Of a DNA stretch of 64,000 nucleotides, positions 49,747-60,809 are shown one piece after another (the stretch's first letter is position 1; every line of letters begins with the position of its first letter). The notes under the pieces are model-generated. The model was given only the letters and a program-made list of their open reading frames with translations. It was not told where the DNA came from and did not search any database. The stretch covers positions 79,129,676 through 79,193,675 of the forward strand of contig CM051460.1 in NCBI GenBank assembly GCA_028095005.1. The letters run 5' to 3'. This DNA comes from Rhynchospora pubera. Taxonomy: Eukaryota; Streptophyta; Magnoliopsida; Poales; Cyperaceae. The position numbers and the translations under genes were made by a program.

Positions 49747-50116
49747 CTCCAATTTATCTCCTTTTCAACGATATCGGTTTGTAAAATCTAATCAGCTTCT
49801 TGCTTCTTCAAATTACAAACATTCTCAACGATCTCAATTATCTCAAATTCTGACACCTAATCCTCATAACCAATCATCACAAAACTAAATTCACCACAAA
49901 ATCAAATCTTATCAGAATATAAACCCAAAGAACTTAATCATATAAATACACTGCACCTTTTTGGGAGAAATCTGAGCCTTGTTCTTCTGCACATATTGAT
50001 GGATCTGGTGTGCGATCTTCTCACACACATGGTACTTGAAGTATGGTATATCCTCCTTCCTTTCGGACGTGGTGGGTGCTTTCTTCGAGGCAGCGTAAGA
50101 GAAGAGAAGAAGCCAT
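49747..50116 (-). pseudogene. DUF3456 (canopy/MSAP-like) gene fragment captured by the Helitron
   Basis: Exon 1 ends at 49957 and reads ASKKAPTTSERKEDIPYFKY, then HVCEKIAHQIHQYVQ and AQISPKK, before a GTGCAG donor. Exon 2 (49856-49747) follows an AG acceptor and reads VSEFEIIEIVENVCNLKKQE and AD, then a TAG at 49788-49790, then ILQTDIVEKE. Plant DUF3456 proteins (ER-lumenal, saposin-like) have these blocks in this order with the same exon join. The likely ATG at 50116 is out of frame with the rest of exon 1. Later exons, with the remaining cysteines, are absent. With a stop, a frame change and no 3' half, it cannot make the protein. Confidence 0.75.
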
Positions 50117-50613
50117 GAGAGGAGGGAGAGGGGGCAGAGAGAGAGAGAGATGGGGGTTCTTCGTTGAGGGGGCGCAGCATAGATTAAAACCCTAGCAAGA
50201 GCGATAATGTGTTTGGAGGCGACAAAGGTTAAATTAAAACCATATCTGTTGAGAAAGATACGTTGCCATATCAGATCGATGGAGATTCGATGAAGAGCGG
50301 AGACTGAGAGAGATCTGAATGGGGCACATGAAATAAAATGAAACAAAAAAAATATTGGCGTAGCAGAGTATCGAGGGATGAGCCCCTGTGCGCTTGACTA
50401 AACGAACCACAGGACTTAACACCCGGCGCCTACCGCCTAGGCAGGTTTCTGATAAAAGGTCAACTTTTTTGTCTGATATTTGAATCTGAACCGTAGATCA
50501 CAGTAGATTAATAAAATCAATGATCCATATTTGATATTAAAGGGATGTAACTCCCTTTTATCTCGAAGTTTACGCATGTTCTACTGATGCTTTATAAGTA
50601 GTAGAGATAGAGA

Positions 50614-51497
50614 TTAAATTAGCTTAATATCTATAAGTTAGCCTTTATCCAGTGTTATGTTAAAGAAATTTATCCGCTTTATTATCTTTTCTATTACAAC
50701 TAACTTTATGTCTATAATTTTTTAACGTGTATAATCTCAAAATTGAGTTTACATCCTTCCATAATTTTTTTACATTTATCTACTTTATTATATTTTCTAT
50801 GAAAACTAACTTTATGTCTATAATTTTTTTACGTGTATAATATACCTATGATATGGATCACAATTTAAATATCAAATAACTTAAAAAATTAAACTATCTA
50901 ACATATCAACAATTTAACAGATACCCAACTCATTGTGACGTGTCAATCTATGTTGAAATATTTTCAAGAATGTCGGAATCAAAATTACTCAACAGAACTT
51001 AATTTTGTTAATCCAAGTCATTCCTTGATCTTATTTACACATTCATAGATAAAGAGGTGACAGCTAGTTAAAAGACTGGAAAGCAACAATAAAGAGAAGA
51101 AAAATAATTCAAACAAAGAACAAGATGCTCTCAATGGTGCCTTATAATTTAACACTATCTGCCCCAAATATATACAGCTTATTCTAACCACTACAATAAT
51201 TGTCTTCTTTTCGCAGAAATACACTCAGTTATACTGACACAATTACAAAAAGGCTTACATCTCACACAATGAACCTATCAATTACAAACAAACAGCACAG
51301 GCACTTACAGAAACAGATTACTATAATAGAAAAATAAATACAAGCAGATAACCCTACATGAAGGAAATAAAATACACCATGATTTACATTTACAAACACT
51401 TCCAACTGTTTTCTAACGCATCAACAACATTTTTTTTCTTTTTCTTTGCATTTCACTTGAAAAGGAGCTCCAAAAATTGCATTAAGCAGTAACAGCT
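50614..51497. other. Diverged tandem repeats and probable 3' region of the ArfGAP gene
   Basis: 50614-50840 holds diverged copies of a roughly 115-bp unit (TTTATTATATTTTCTA followed by AACTAACTTTATGTCTATAA); another copy left of the Helitron ends at 48025. 50850-51497 is A/T-rich, probably including the 3' untranslated part of the minus-strand ArfGAP gene. No other coding sequence is visible. Confidence 0.6.
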
Positions 51498-54400
51498 TTA
51501 AGCAAAAGGATTTCCTCCAACTGAAGGGAAGGGACCAGCATTGCCAGGTTGTGGGCTTTTAAAAAACAACTGCTGTGGATTCATACCTGATAAGCCATAA
51601 GCTCCATTAACTGCACCGTACCCTCCTTGCACTTGGTTCCTATATTAGACAAAAAATACAGTGTAAGAATTAACGTTTCTACAAGTTATTTTCATCAAAT
51701 ATTAGTTCTGATACCAACTTTGCCCTACACAAATATTACCATAGTGTGCCATACCCATAAATTTGAAATTTCAAAATTTGCATGTCACCACTCATGAAAT
51801 TTCCTGGGACGTTGATAATATTGGGATATAAGAGTTGCACTGGACCAGTCACAGTTGGTTGTTGGGAGTTGGGACTCTTAATTCTCAAAGGTCAAAAGTT
51901 TGGATGGCAGGTTAATAATACAAATTATATTATTGTTAGGTCCAGTATGTTTTTAAGTACAAGGTCGAAAATTTGATTTCTTTTTAAATGATGGCTCTAA
52001 TTATAAAATATTGTCATAATGTACAATCAATTACCCAGGATAATACGTGTTATTGGGTATTTGATGTACCATGTTGTTTGCATACGGCTGAGCTGAGTAT
52101 TGACCTGAAAAAAAATATTATTTTCAAAAAGAAGACAAAAAAAAGGAGATCTTCATGGACAAATCTAGAGCAAGATCAGAAGCCAAATTTGGCAGTACTT
52201 GGATGCGACGTCAGTGGATATGAAGGTTGAGATGGTTGTGGGGCCCATTGTGGACCAAAGGAAGTCAAGCTAGTAGCACGTGATAAGTTGTTAGGATTAC
52301 CAGAGTTCAAGTTTGGTAAAGCTCCTTGCATGGACGACATAGATGGGAACTGCAGAGGATTAAACTTAATAAATGGAACATAAAATATTTACAATGCATG
52401 TAAATTATTTTTTCTAAATAAAGTGAGTGAAAGAAAAAAAAAATGTATCAATCTTAATACTAGTACTAGTATTGTTTCACCCAAAGTAATTGTGTTTCAA
52501 ATTTCATATTTAATCAGAACTTAGTACAAAGCAATGCCACAAAGGGTTGCACTGGTTGCATTGCAAGTATTCACCAATTTTGCAACTAGACCAAATAAGG
52601 CTAAACCAGTTGTATTGCAAGTATTCACCAATTATTGTGAGTCGTCTAAATGAACAAAGAAGAATAACAGTTTGCATACAGTGGAAGAATGTGCTAGTTT
52701 AGGCACACTGCCAACATCAAATGGGTTTGAAGATTGTGCTGGCTGTGCAAATAACGGAGTTTGCTGAAACCAAAATTAATAAAAACATGCAAAAACTAGT
52801 ATTAATGAATTGCAATTGACTGCTTCAGTTAGAATTAAAAGGGAAAAGGAAAGAAACAATATACGTACAGATGGAGTAGGATATTGCATCGCGTACACCA
52901 TTTGCATGCGCGGAGCTGACTGCCAACCTGGCATTGGAGCTTGTGATGGTGCATAAACCATGCTAAACAGATCCTATTGTGTAATTGTAAGAACAAGATG
53001 AAAACACAGATTTGGACAATATCAGTAAAAGACCACATATACGAGATAACATACCTCTGGGAGTGCCTTTCTACCACTACTTGGTACAGCTGGAGAGGCA
53101 GTAGCTTGAAGGGGTGTAACATCCATAGGTAATGCACCTGGTCTATTATTGAAATGTTGTGCTGTACTGGCAGGTGATGCATGATTTGTCACGATGCTGT
53201 TTGTATGAATATTTCGTGCAACCGGCTGTCCCCAAGACTGCATGATTTGCATTGATGCATTTAAGCCTCGATAAAGTATCACTTCTTAAAACTAGAAAAA
53301 GAACTTGGGGTATGTTTGGAAGTCTATGGAATAAGAACAAGCTATTTCTTGTTTGGCATCCTTTAGAACAAGGAGAATAAGAACAAAATAAACCTTGTTT
53401 TTGTTCCAACAAAAACATGGAACTAAAATAAGAACAAGAACAAGCTTGTTCTTATTTTTGTTCTTGTTCCACGCCACTTCCAAACATACCCCAAACATAA
53501 TTTACCTGAATTGTGGGTCCCACAGCAGGTGGTCCATTTAACCGAGCATTGCTACTTTGCATAGTAGGAAATAGAGAAACATTATTTTGATGTGTATTGT
53601 TTTGTACTGGAATTTTGGAAAAAGTGGTCCTTGGAACTGGTCCAGGAGCAGGCTGGTGGATTTGAGAAGTTTCTAGATTGTTAGCACTTGAAGAGGGGGC
53701 TTGCGTAAATGAAGGCTTCTGAGTATCAAAGGAAGCCCATCCTACATCACTAATTTTATTGGCTGTTGCCGTTTGCTGTCTTGGAACAGGTTCCGGGTCC
53801 GAGTCAAAGTCAATAAGGCTTATAGTAGGCACCATCTTCACTTCAGGTGGATTTTGGGCGCTTTTATCCTTTATATTTGATGATGTTTCGATGCTCTGTG
53901 AATTATATACATTCATTGAAAACAAAAAAATGCAAATAATCAGAGTAATGGTAGTAGTGTGGTATGGCAAACCACTCGCTTTTGCATGCATGACTTACCA
54001 ATTCTAGTACTGGTACACCAACATCAATGGTTTGTAGTTGTCTAATTATAGCTTGAACAGGTTTAAGCAGATTGGACAGTGTGAGAGGGATGGTCTGTAT
54101 GATAATAGCCATGGTCACCAGCACACACCAGCTGCTTGACCATAGTAGTAAATGGTAGCATGTCTTTGTATATAGAAATACAACCTGAAAGGATAGAAGA
54201 GAAAGAAAAGAAAAGAAAAATGAACCATACCTGAACTGGTGCTACTGGTGTAGGTGCTCTAGGTGTACTGGGTGTATCCAGCTTTGGCGGTCCAAGTATC
54301 TTTGCAGGTGGAACGGTGACAGGATCATCTTTGACAACACGAGAAGTGGAGCCCATGGACTCCTGACGTGTGGCAAAACTACTGTTACTTGTTTCATTTA

Positions 54401-56661
54401 CAGGTGCAGTTTTATCTTTCTTGGGACTCTGCTCACTGTCCTGGGACCTCTCCTGATTTAAAGTCTCCTTCCCAACCTGCATGAAATTCCATTTACAGGT
54501 ATCAAACATGAGGATGCCAGTCATCACCAATATTGCAGTAAGGTTCATGTCTCTCATGGAAACTTCTTATGAAAATTACTGAATATTATCCCCAGGGGCA
54601 GATCTAAGGGGGACGGGCATAGGCCCGGCGTACGTTTAGAAAAAAATATTAGTGTAACATGTCAAAAATACTATGTTAATTTAATTATTTGATGTATACA
54701 GCCTACTCTTAAATTGAAAACTCAAGTTATTAAAGAGTAATTAAAGTCAGATCTCCACAACTCAGCCTATCCTTTCCTTCAATCTTTGTTCCGCCCCTGA
54801 TTATCCCTGTCTAGGAGACTATCAATACAGTTTGTTCCAAACAAGTACATACCTCAGAGAAATTTAAAGACTGGATTGTCAATTTGTTTACCAGATGGTC
54901 TAAATTAATGATTTTTTCAAGCTGATTATTCCTTCAAGGGTATTAAAAGGAAATATAAGTTGTTTTGAATCAGATTCATTACTATTACCTTCACCACTGG
55001 TGGCTTATCAACATTTCTTTCTCCAGCGAATCTCTGATCAACATATACATGCTTGATAAAATCTCTTAGTTTATCAATGTCACTGAGATAAGGGGGGGAA
55101 AAACACTTCATTTACTCGATTGATTTTAATATTATTCAATTTTGTAAATTTGTAAAGTAGGGAGATTAAATTTAAATTAAACTTGCAGTTGAATGTATCA
55201 AATTGTACCTGCTGTCAGGAAGAGACTGGCGCTCAAAATCCCAACCCTTGAAGTAGATTCCTTTTGCACGCTAGTTAAAGGATTTAAAGATGAATAACAA
55301 TTCAGAATTATACTTACAAATGAAAAAGGACATTACATATAATGGGATAAGTTATGTCGACTACAAACTTATTTTACATTTGAGACAACCAGCATAATGC
55401 TTATAAAAATTAACAATATATTATATACTGTAGATATACTCTCCCATGAATTAGAATTCTCCTCAATTGAGGAAATTCAACTATTTTTGCGCAATTTGAA
55501 GATTGATTTGTCATCCAAAAAAAGACTTGCAAAATCAAAATTTAGTTTCACCCACATTTAAGAGGCGACCTATCATTTCTCGAATTGCACCAAAAAATGA
55601 TAGATTCCAGATATACCCTAAAAACAGATAATGCCATATGCACCCTAAAAATGTTCAAAATGTACAAATCAAGTCACATTCGTACAAAGGAGCTGTGAGT
55701 CGGTTATCTTTCAAGTAACCAGGAGAGACACATAGTATTCCCCCTAAGCATTTTGAAGGGTTTTTACAAACAGTAATTCTGATTTTGCAAGAGACTCGGA
55801 CTGAGCAACTTTATACATTTAACATCATATGACGTGATTTACCTCATTGCCGCCTTCTTGTAGTGCCGTAATTTCTTGAGGTGTGAATTTAGCCATAGAT
55901 ATTGATTTGACACGGTGTGTGAACTCCCGACTAGAAACAAAAATGGTAATTAATTTTGCAGTAAATACAAAGATGCATTTGAAATTTTGAAAAACTTCAA
56001 GCTAGGACAACTTACTGTATTCCACTACAATTAATACAGATAAACGTGGCAAAATTTGTGCATACATATTGTGTCCCCTGTTCAACAAAAAGGAAATGGC
56101 AAGTTTAGTTTACTTTCCATTCCATATACCAAGGATTGATTTCAGGACCACCACATTCATATGCCATACAAGACTCCGTTAAATTCTTAAGTGTTAATTC
56201 ATAAACCCAAACCAAAAATCTAAGGACTAAGTTCTGTACCAGATTGGCATGTGCCATGGGCAAAAATGGACTGTCCTTACTTACAAGTACCTAACCAGCT
56301 AACCTGACCTTAATTACTGTCTGTACCTACAACTACAAGTACATAACCTGACATAAATTGCAAATATACAAGACAGTATTTCATTAGTAATTCTATAACG
56401 ATCATGTAAGTTAAAATCTGAGAAAATTTGATCAGGTTCCAAAAACAATTCGGAGCTTTATTAAAAACCAGAACTAAGTAGTAATCAGCAGCAAATAAGC
56501 TAAATTGCATTAACAAAAAAAAAATCAAAGCTAAAAAAAATTGAAACACAGAACACTTGAACCTGAGAATTGCAATTTATACATCTCCTATTCGCAGGAA
56601 GTTTCGAAAGGCCTCGAAGTATCTTCTCGTTTTTCTCATCTTCTTTCAATCTACTCGCCAT
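51498..56661 (-). CDS. AGD14: ArfGAP of the AGD14/AGFG type (14 coding exons)
   Basis: A GTPase activator for ARF in vesicle traffic. Exons on the minus strand: 56661-56563, 56077-56016, 55930-55843, 55270-55209, 55082-54989, 54476-54231, 54094-53999, 53895-53506, 53237-53055, 52973-52869, 52763-52680, 52349-52199, 52104-52035, 51639-51498; together 1,872 bp (623 codons). The zinc finger is C27-x2-C30-x16-C47-x2-C50, followed by SGIHREFTHRVKSISMAKF, typical of plant AGD14 and animal AGFG. Downstream is a Ser/Pro/Gln-rich tail with NPF motifs near residue 488 and at the very C-terminus (GGNPFA), which suit EH-domain endocytic partners. Splice sites are GT-AG; the short exon at 54094-53999 and the 52199 donor are the least certain. 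Two MITEs sit in its introns. Confidence 0.9.
52551..52633. repeat. Direct repeat in an ArfGAP intron
   Basis: ATTGCAAGTATTCACCAATT occurs twice, ending at 52578 and 52633, with CCAGTTG/CTGGTTG before each. A small local duplication within the intron between exons 11 and 12. Confidence 0.8.
53305..53494. mobile_element. MITE in an ArfGAP intron (190 bp)
   Basis: Perfect terminal inverted repeats TTGGGGTATGTTTGGAAGT at left and the exact complement at right. Inside are repeated AAGAACAAG/CTTGTTCTT tracts that also pair. It lies wholly in the intron between 53506 and 53237. I could not settle the target duplication, so the superfamily is open. Frames across it are artefacts. Confidence 0.8.
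54593..54799. mobile_element. hAT MITE in an ArfGAP intron (207 bp)
   Basis: The ends CAGGGGCAGATC and GTTCCGCCCCTG form an imperfect inverted pair. A perfect 8-bp duplication ATTATCCC stands at 54585-54592 and 54800-54807. It lies in the intron between 54989 and 54476. The ends resemble those of the larger hAT element at 60833. It is non-coding. Confidence 0.9.
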
Positions 56662-56728
56662 AACTTACCCCAAATTCTCTCTCTAAACAAACACCTCAAT
56701 TTCAATTTGGCCCTTATCAACCAATCCA

Positions 56729-56832
56729 CTACAAAACAAGCATAATGAAACCGTTGATCAAACCATAGAAACTAGAAAGTGATGGTGAGATGAGAGAGAG
56801 AGAGAGAGAGAGAGAGACTAAAACAGGTTACC
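56729..56832 (-). other. Possible 5' UTR intron of the ArfGAP gene
   Basis: On the minus strand GCGCGTAAAG is followed by a GTAACC donor at 56832, and a pyrimidine-rich TTGTTTTGTAG acceptor ends at 56729, 68 bases before the ATG. The 104-bp segment contains a (CT)n run (plus-strand GA repeat near 56790-56816). Transcript data would be needed. Confidence 0.45.
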
Positions 56833-59663
56833 TTTACGCGCTAGCTAGAGGGAGAAAAGGAGAAAGAAACCCTTTGTGGATGGTGCTTTCTTTCTTTCTT
56901 TCTTTCTCTCTTCTGTTTCTCTTTCTAGAAGAGTGAGAGAGGGTTTAGACTTACCACGAGAGAAGAACTTTTCCAGTTCTCAAAAAACAAACAATCGGTT
57001 CAAGAGTAAAGCACGTGTTCTCCGGTTCGACCGGTCCGAGATGCATCCATTGGTTTCTCTACAACTGTGGAACTATACTTATTGGATAAACTAAGGAATC
57101 CTCGCCGTCAGATTTATATCGCACAATGGTGTCGGATTAAATGAACGGTTTGGATCTGACAAGAGCGTCTAACTAAGAAACGGGATTAGTTTCGGTCTAT
57201 TGTTATTGGACCGTTGTTAGTGTTACTGTTATCCATCCCGTGTAAATTGGAAATTACCATACTGGCCTTGACTAGGCCAGGCTGGACTGGAAGCAGATTT
57301 CCGGACACCCACTTGCTACTTTGCTAATCACTCTCAGATCCCTTTAATCTAACGAAGCTAGTCCCGATTTTCTGTGGCTGTTACCTGTGTAGCTGTTTTA
57401 TCTCCTAAACAATCATCTCCAGTCTTGAAGAAATTTAGTTATTCTCTCAACATCAACGTACATGCTGCTGATTTGAATGACTAAAACGGTGGTCAAAAAA
57501 AAAAAAAGAGAAGGCATATCATAGTGTCATTTTATTTTTTAAATTTTTTTTCTACCTTTAGTTGTATATTTCACCCAAAAAAATAATAATCATTGAGAGG
57601 TCTGGAGCACTTGTAACCAGAGAAAATCTTAACAAAGTTACCAAATTAGTATCAGGTGGCTTAGTTGCTTACCTACTTGTGAGCTTAAAAAAATTTCCCT
57701 TTTGTAGCTATCCATTATTATATGAACCCAACTTGCTTCGTTTATGAATTAGTTTATTTCTTTGGTTGTTTCTTTAATTGCATTCCTTCATTCAGGTACC
57801 ATCCAAAATCATTAGGATAATGTTGCTTTATAACCTTTTCATTAATAAAAGGGGAGTATTATGATAATGGTGATGCGTTACTCAGCATCATATTAATTAT
57901 GTGCTACCTTTGTGTTTAAGGAATGATGTGCTACTGACAGCATAGCTCCCTTTCTTATAAGTGGCAACTGCGCCGCTATACTAATCATACACAAAGGGAA
58001 AAACCACAACATTTCCTACATGCACAAAAAAAAATATAAAGTTTTTTTTATGTATATTAAAAGCTTAAAATATTAATAATCCAAAAATTGTTTAAACTAG
58101 CGAAATTTACCTTTTTTTATGTCTATCAAAAGAAAATTGAAATGATATTTCTTTCACGTGCATTCAAAAATGAAGAATATCATATATATATACCGGCTTG
58201 AAATTGAAAGGCCATTTCTTGTTTTTTTTTTCGGGATCTTAAATCTTAAATATTAAATGGTCAAATTGAAGATATAGTAGAGAAAAAAATGATGGTACTT
58301 GACTCGATCTTATCAAGAATATTTTATGCCACCAAACGTAAGCAATAGAGTTTCATTTATCTAAAGCAGTAGAGAACAATATTTATAAATAGAGAATTGG
58401 TTATCTCCAAAATAAGACTTAGGCAGTTAGGCCCGATAAAAATCCTCTTTTTTCAACGTGGGATTTCATTTCATCAAAAAAAATTCTGATAAAAAAATGA
58501 ATGGATTTGGTATCATTTGGTTGGAATTTCTTTGTATTAGCTCCAACAAAATCCTGAGAAATTAATTGAAAGGAAACTAAAAGAAATGAAGTCATGTGTA
58601 AAAAACATTTTGGTCGAGCCCTTATATTGTCAAATGGCGCCATAAAATTTTTGGAAGCTATTTTTTTCATTAAAATATAATTTAGCATTCAATTAACACC
58701 AGCCTTTAATTGTGAATGGTTTATTTAAACCATTTAATTCCAAATTTAAATTACAGCCACAAATACGAGAACTATAAAAGGTTGTTTCTCAGAAAAAAAA
58801 AAAAATTGCATACAACGCTCCACCTTTTTGTGTTTTCTTCAATAGGACTCCATCAAAATTTGAGCTGTGATGTGATATTGTCTTGTACTGCTTTTGCATG
58901 GAACAGATTGATCAATTATTTCGATTCATAAACAGAGGATTTGATTCTAGATCGCCACCGTTATGGAAAATGGAGAATTCCCTCAAAATATTCAAATGTT
59001 CATGGTCCCTAGGTTAAGTTTTCAACGTCTATTTATTGATACGGCTGTGAAATGCTTGGATTATACCAACAACTTGGAATTCAACGCCATCCTAACGACA
59101 ACTAATCCCAAGAAATTTACAAAATAAACTTTTGAATTATCATGTTCTAGGACATACAAATAATGCTAAAGTCAAACGTAATTCGAGACTCGACTATTAA
59201 AATTTTAGATGGCTAATTCGAACCATTCAAATTTTCTTCAAAGCTAAAATTCACATATATATTTTTTTATTTTAATTTTTTTAGATTTTTGAAAATTGAA
59301 GCATTCATAACTAATTAGATTAAAGATTTTCTCAAATTTTAAAAAAAAGTAAAATTTGATATCCAAAGAAATTTCATTATGAAAAACAAATTGAGCGATT
59401 TAAATTGACTATTATAATCTAAAAAATTAAATCCGATCACATTTTAACGGGCTCAAGTGTCAAAAACTCTAGCCTTACTCATAATATATCACACATTATT
59501 GAAAGCCCATTAGTGGTGAAAACACATTATTCATCGCCTATACCTGACGAGTACCGCTGCACGAATTCTTCCTTTAATATCTTTAGAAACACAAATGGTA
59601 CACCACTTCCCAATCCCTCATCAGCCATCACGAGAAACACTACACCATAGGTAAAATATACAA
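56833..59663. other. Intergenic DNA right of the ArfGAP gene
   Basis: The first 200-300 bases are the probable promoter and leader of the minus-strand ArfGAP gene, with TTTCTTTC repeats near 56890. The remainder is A/T-rich and non-coding, apart from the MITE at 58430. A very degenerate foldback resembling family E may lie at about 59175-59450. No gene is recognisable. Confidence 0.5.
58430..58622. mobile_element. MITE, family D, copy 3
   Basis: The left end is GCCCGATAAAAATCC, the right end CATTTTGGTCGAGCCC, with inner GGGATTTCATTTCATC. The general plan matches 4937 and 42863. The minus frame over it is spurious. Confidence 0.6.
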
Positions 59664-59820
59664 GGCTCCGTTTGGATAGGTGTGGGAAGAAGGGAAAAAG
59701 GGAAGAAGTGGGAAGAAGTATGGGAAGTGTGTAACTTTGTGAAGAGTTTGAATTGTTTATAATTTTTTTTCTTCTTTCTTTCTTCTTCCTCCTTCTTCTT
59801 CTCTCATCCAAACGCAAGCC
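59664..59820. mobile_element. MITE, family G, copy 5
   Basis: The left end is GGCTCCGTTTGGATAGGTGT, the right end CATCCAAACGCAAGCC and the core AAGTGTGTAACTTTGTGAAG. It is closest to the copy at 1157, down to the TTCTTC-rich right arm. Confidence 0.8.
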
Positions 59821-59876
59821 AAAATAAATTTTATTTTCTTGTGAAATTACTGGTGTTAAATATCTTTGAGATGGGC

Positions 59877-60261
59877 TAAAATCAGCCACGACTGACGGAT
59901 GCAACCGTCAGCTACGATCAAATTTCAATTTTTGATATTCTAACAGTCGATCCAAACCGTTCAATGTGTTCTCCACATTGAAATCTCATTGGAGACCAAA
60001 TTTTATATTTTCTGAAATTTTTTAGTATTTGTTTGATATTTTACAAAATTCTTAATCTAAACAATTCTGAACCCTTCAATAACTATGATTTTTAAAAATC
60101 TCAAAAAAATAATAAATAAAATCAGAAAAATATAAAATTTGGTCTCCAATGAGATTTCAATATGGAGAACACAATGAACGGTTCGGATCGAATGTTAGAA
60201 TCTCGAAAATTGAGATTTGATCGTAGCTGACGATTGCATCCGTCAGTCGTGGCTGATTTTA
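59877..60261. mobile_element. Foldback element with ~150-bp near-perfect arms
   Basis: The left arm runs TAAAATCAGCCACGACTGAC, then GGATGCAACCGTCAGC and CCGTTCAATGTG; the right arm is the near-exact complement ending GTCAGTCGTGGCTGATTTTA. The loop near 60045-60100 is A/T-rich. The transcript would form a long stem. Some wording is shared with the degenerate foldback at 30260. It has no coding capacity. Confidence 0.85.
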
Positions 60262-60809
60262 CAATCGAGGGTCAATAGGTCAACTAATGCTTAATCCCAT
60301 CATCAACCATTTCGCTAATAACTATTTTTCAGTACTGATTTTATCTTTTGTTTATACTATTATTAACTCGCATCTAAGCACATGAATGTTTAAGAGATGC
60401 AAAAGTACTATATTTGATAGATGCATTGATATGCATCATCGCCACATTGCAAAAAACGGATCTTTTAACAGAGGAAAAAAATTCGAGTCCCCGGGCATAA
60501 AAGTATAATTTTCTAACAAGCAGCAAAGGAAATATGCCAAATAATTAAAAAGTTTTATGCTTTTATCATTTGGTTTTCAATTGAGAAAAGAAACCGTTGC
60601 TTTTATCATTTGGTCAAAACGAAGTGATGTTCCAGAGGATAAAGTACTTTTAAAAATAGATTATCTCGTACTAATTAACGATATACACCCGATTTTGAAA
60701 ATAACATGGGCACATTTGTTAGCTGAAAAAGTTACAGAACTGCCATCATAAACTAAGCACAAGTATACAAAATGTCACATGAAGTGGCAAAATGAAATCT
60801 ACGTTACTT
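60262..60809. other. Intergenic DNA
   Basis: No gene is recognisable. It may hold the 3' untranslated end of the broken CMC1-like gene. The 64-codon frame at 60557 does not resemble a known protein. Confidence 0.5.

Larger units (their letters stand above)
48026..50613 (-). mobile_element. Non-autonomous Helitron with captured gene pieces
   Basis: On the minus strand the element begins TCTCTATCTCTACTACTT at 50613 and ends with CTAG at 48026. A 7-bp stem hairpin (TGTCCGC, loop ACATTGA, GCGGGCA) lies about 10 bases before the CTAG end. This is the textbook Helitron 3' end. The host bases are A at 48025 and T at 50614, the usual A|T target without duplication. The empty site agrees with local repeats: TTTTCTA joined to TTAAATTAG parallels TTTTCTATTACAACTAAC at 50689-50706. 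There is no Rep/helicase gene. Inside are two DUF3456 exons and a LINE tail on the same strand. Confidence 0.85.

Noticed and set aside
49912..50422. 144-, 80- and 62-codon minus-strand frames read as separate genes
   Set aside because: They are overlapping frames over one captured DUF3456 exon and its former leader; only part of the first frame has family similarity.
53022..53498. Open frames continuing past ArfGAP exon ends
   Set aside because: They run into introns and the intronic MITE; consensus splice sites give a continuous 623-codon protein.
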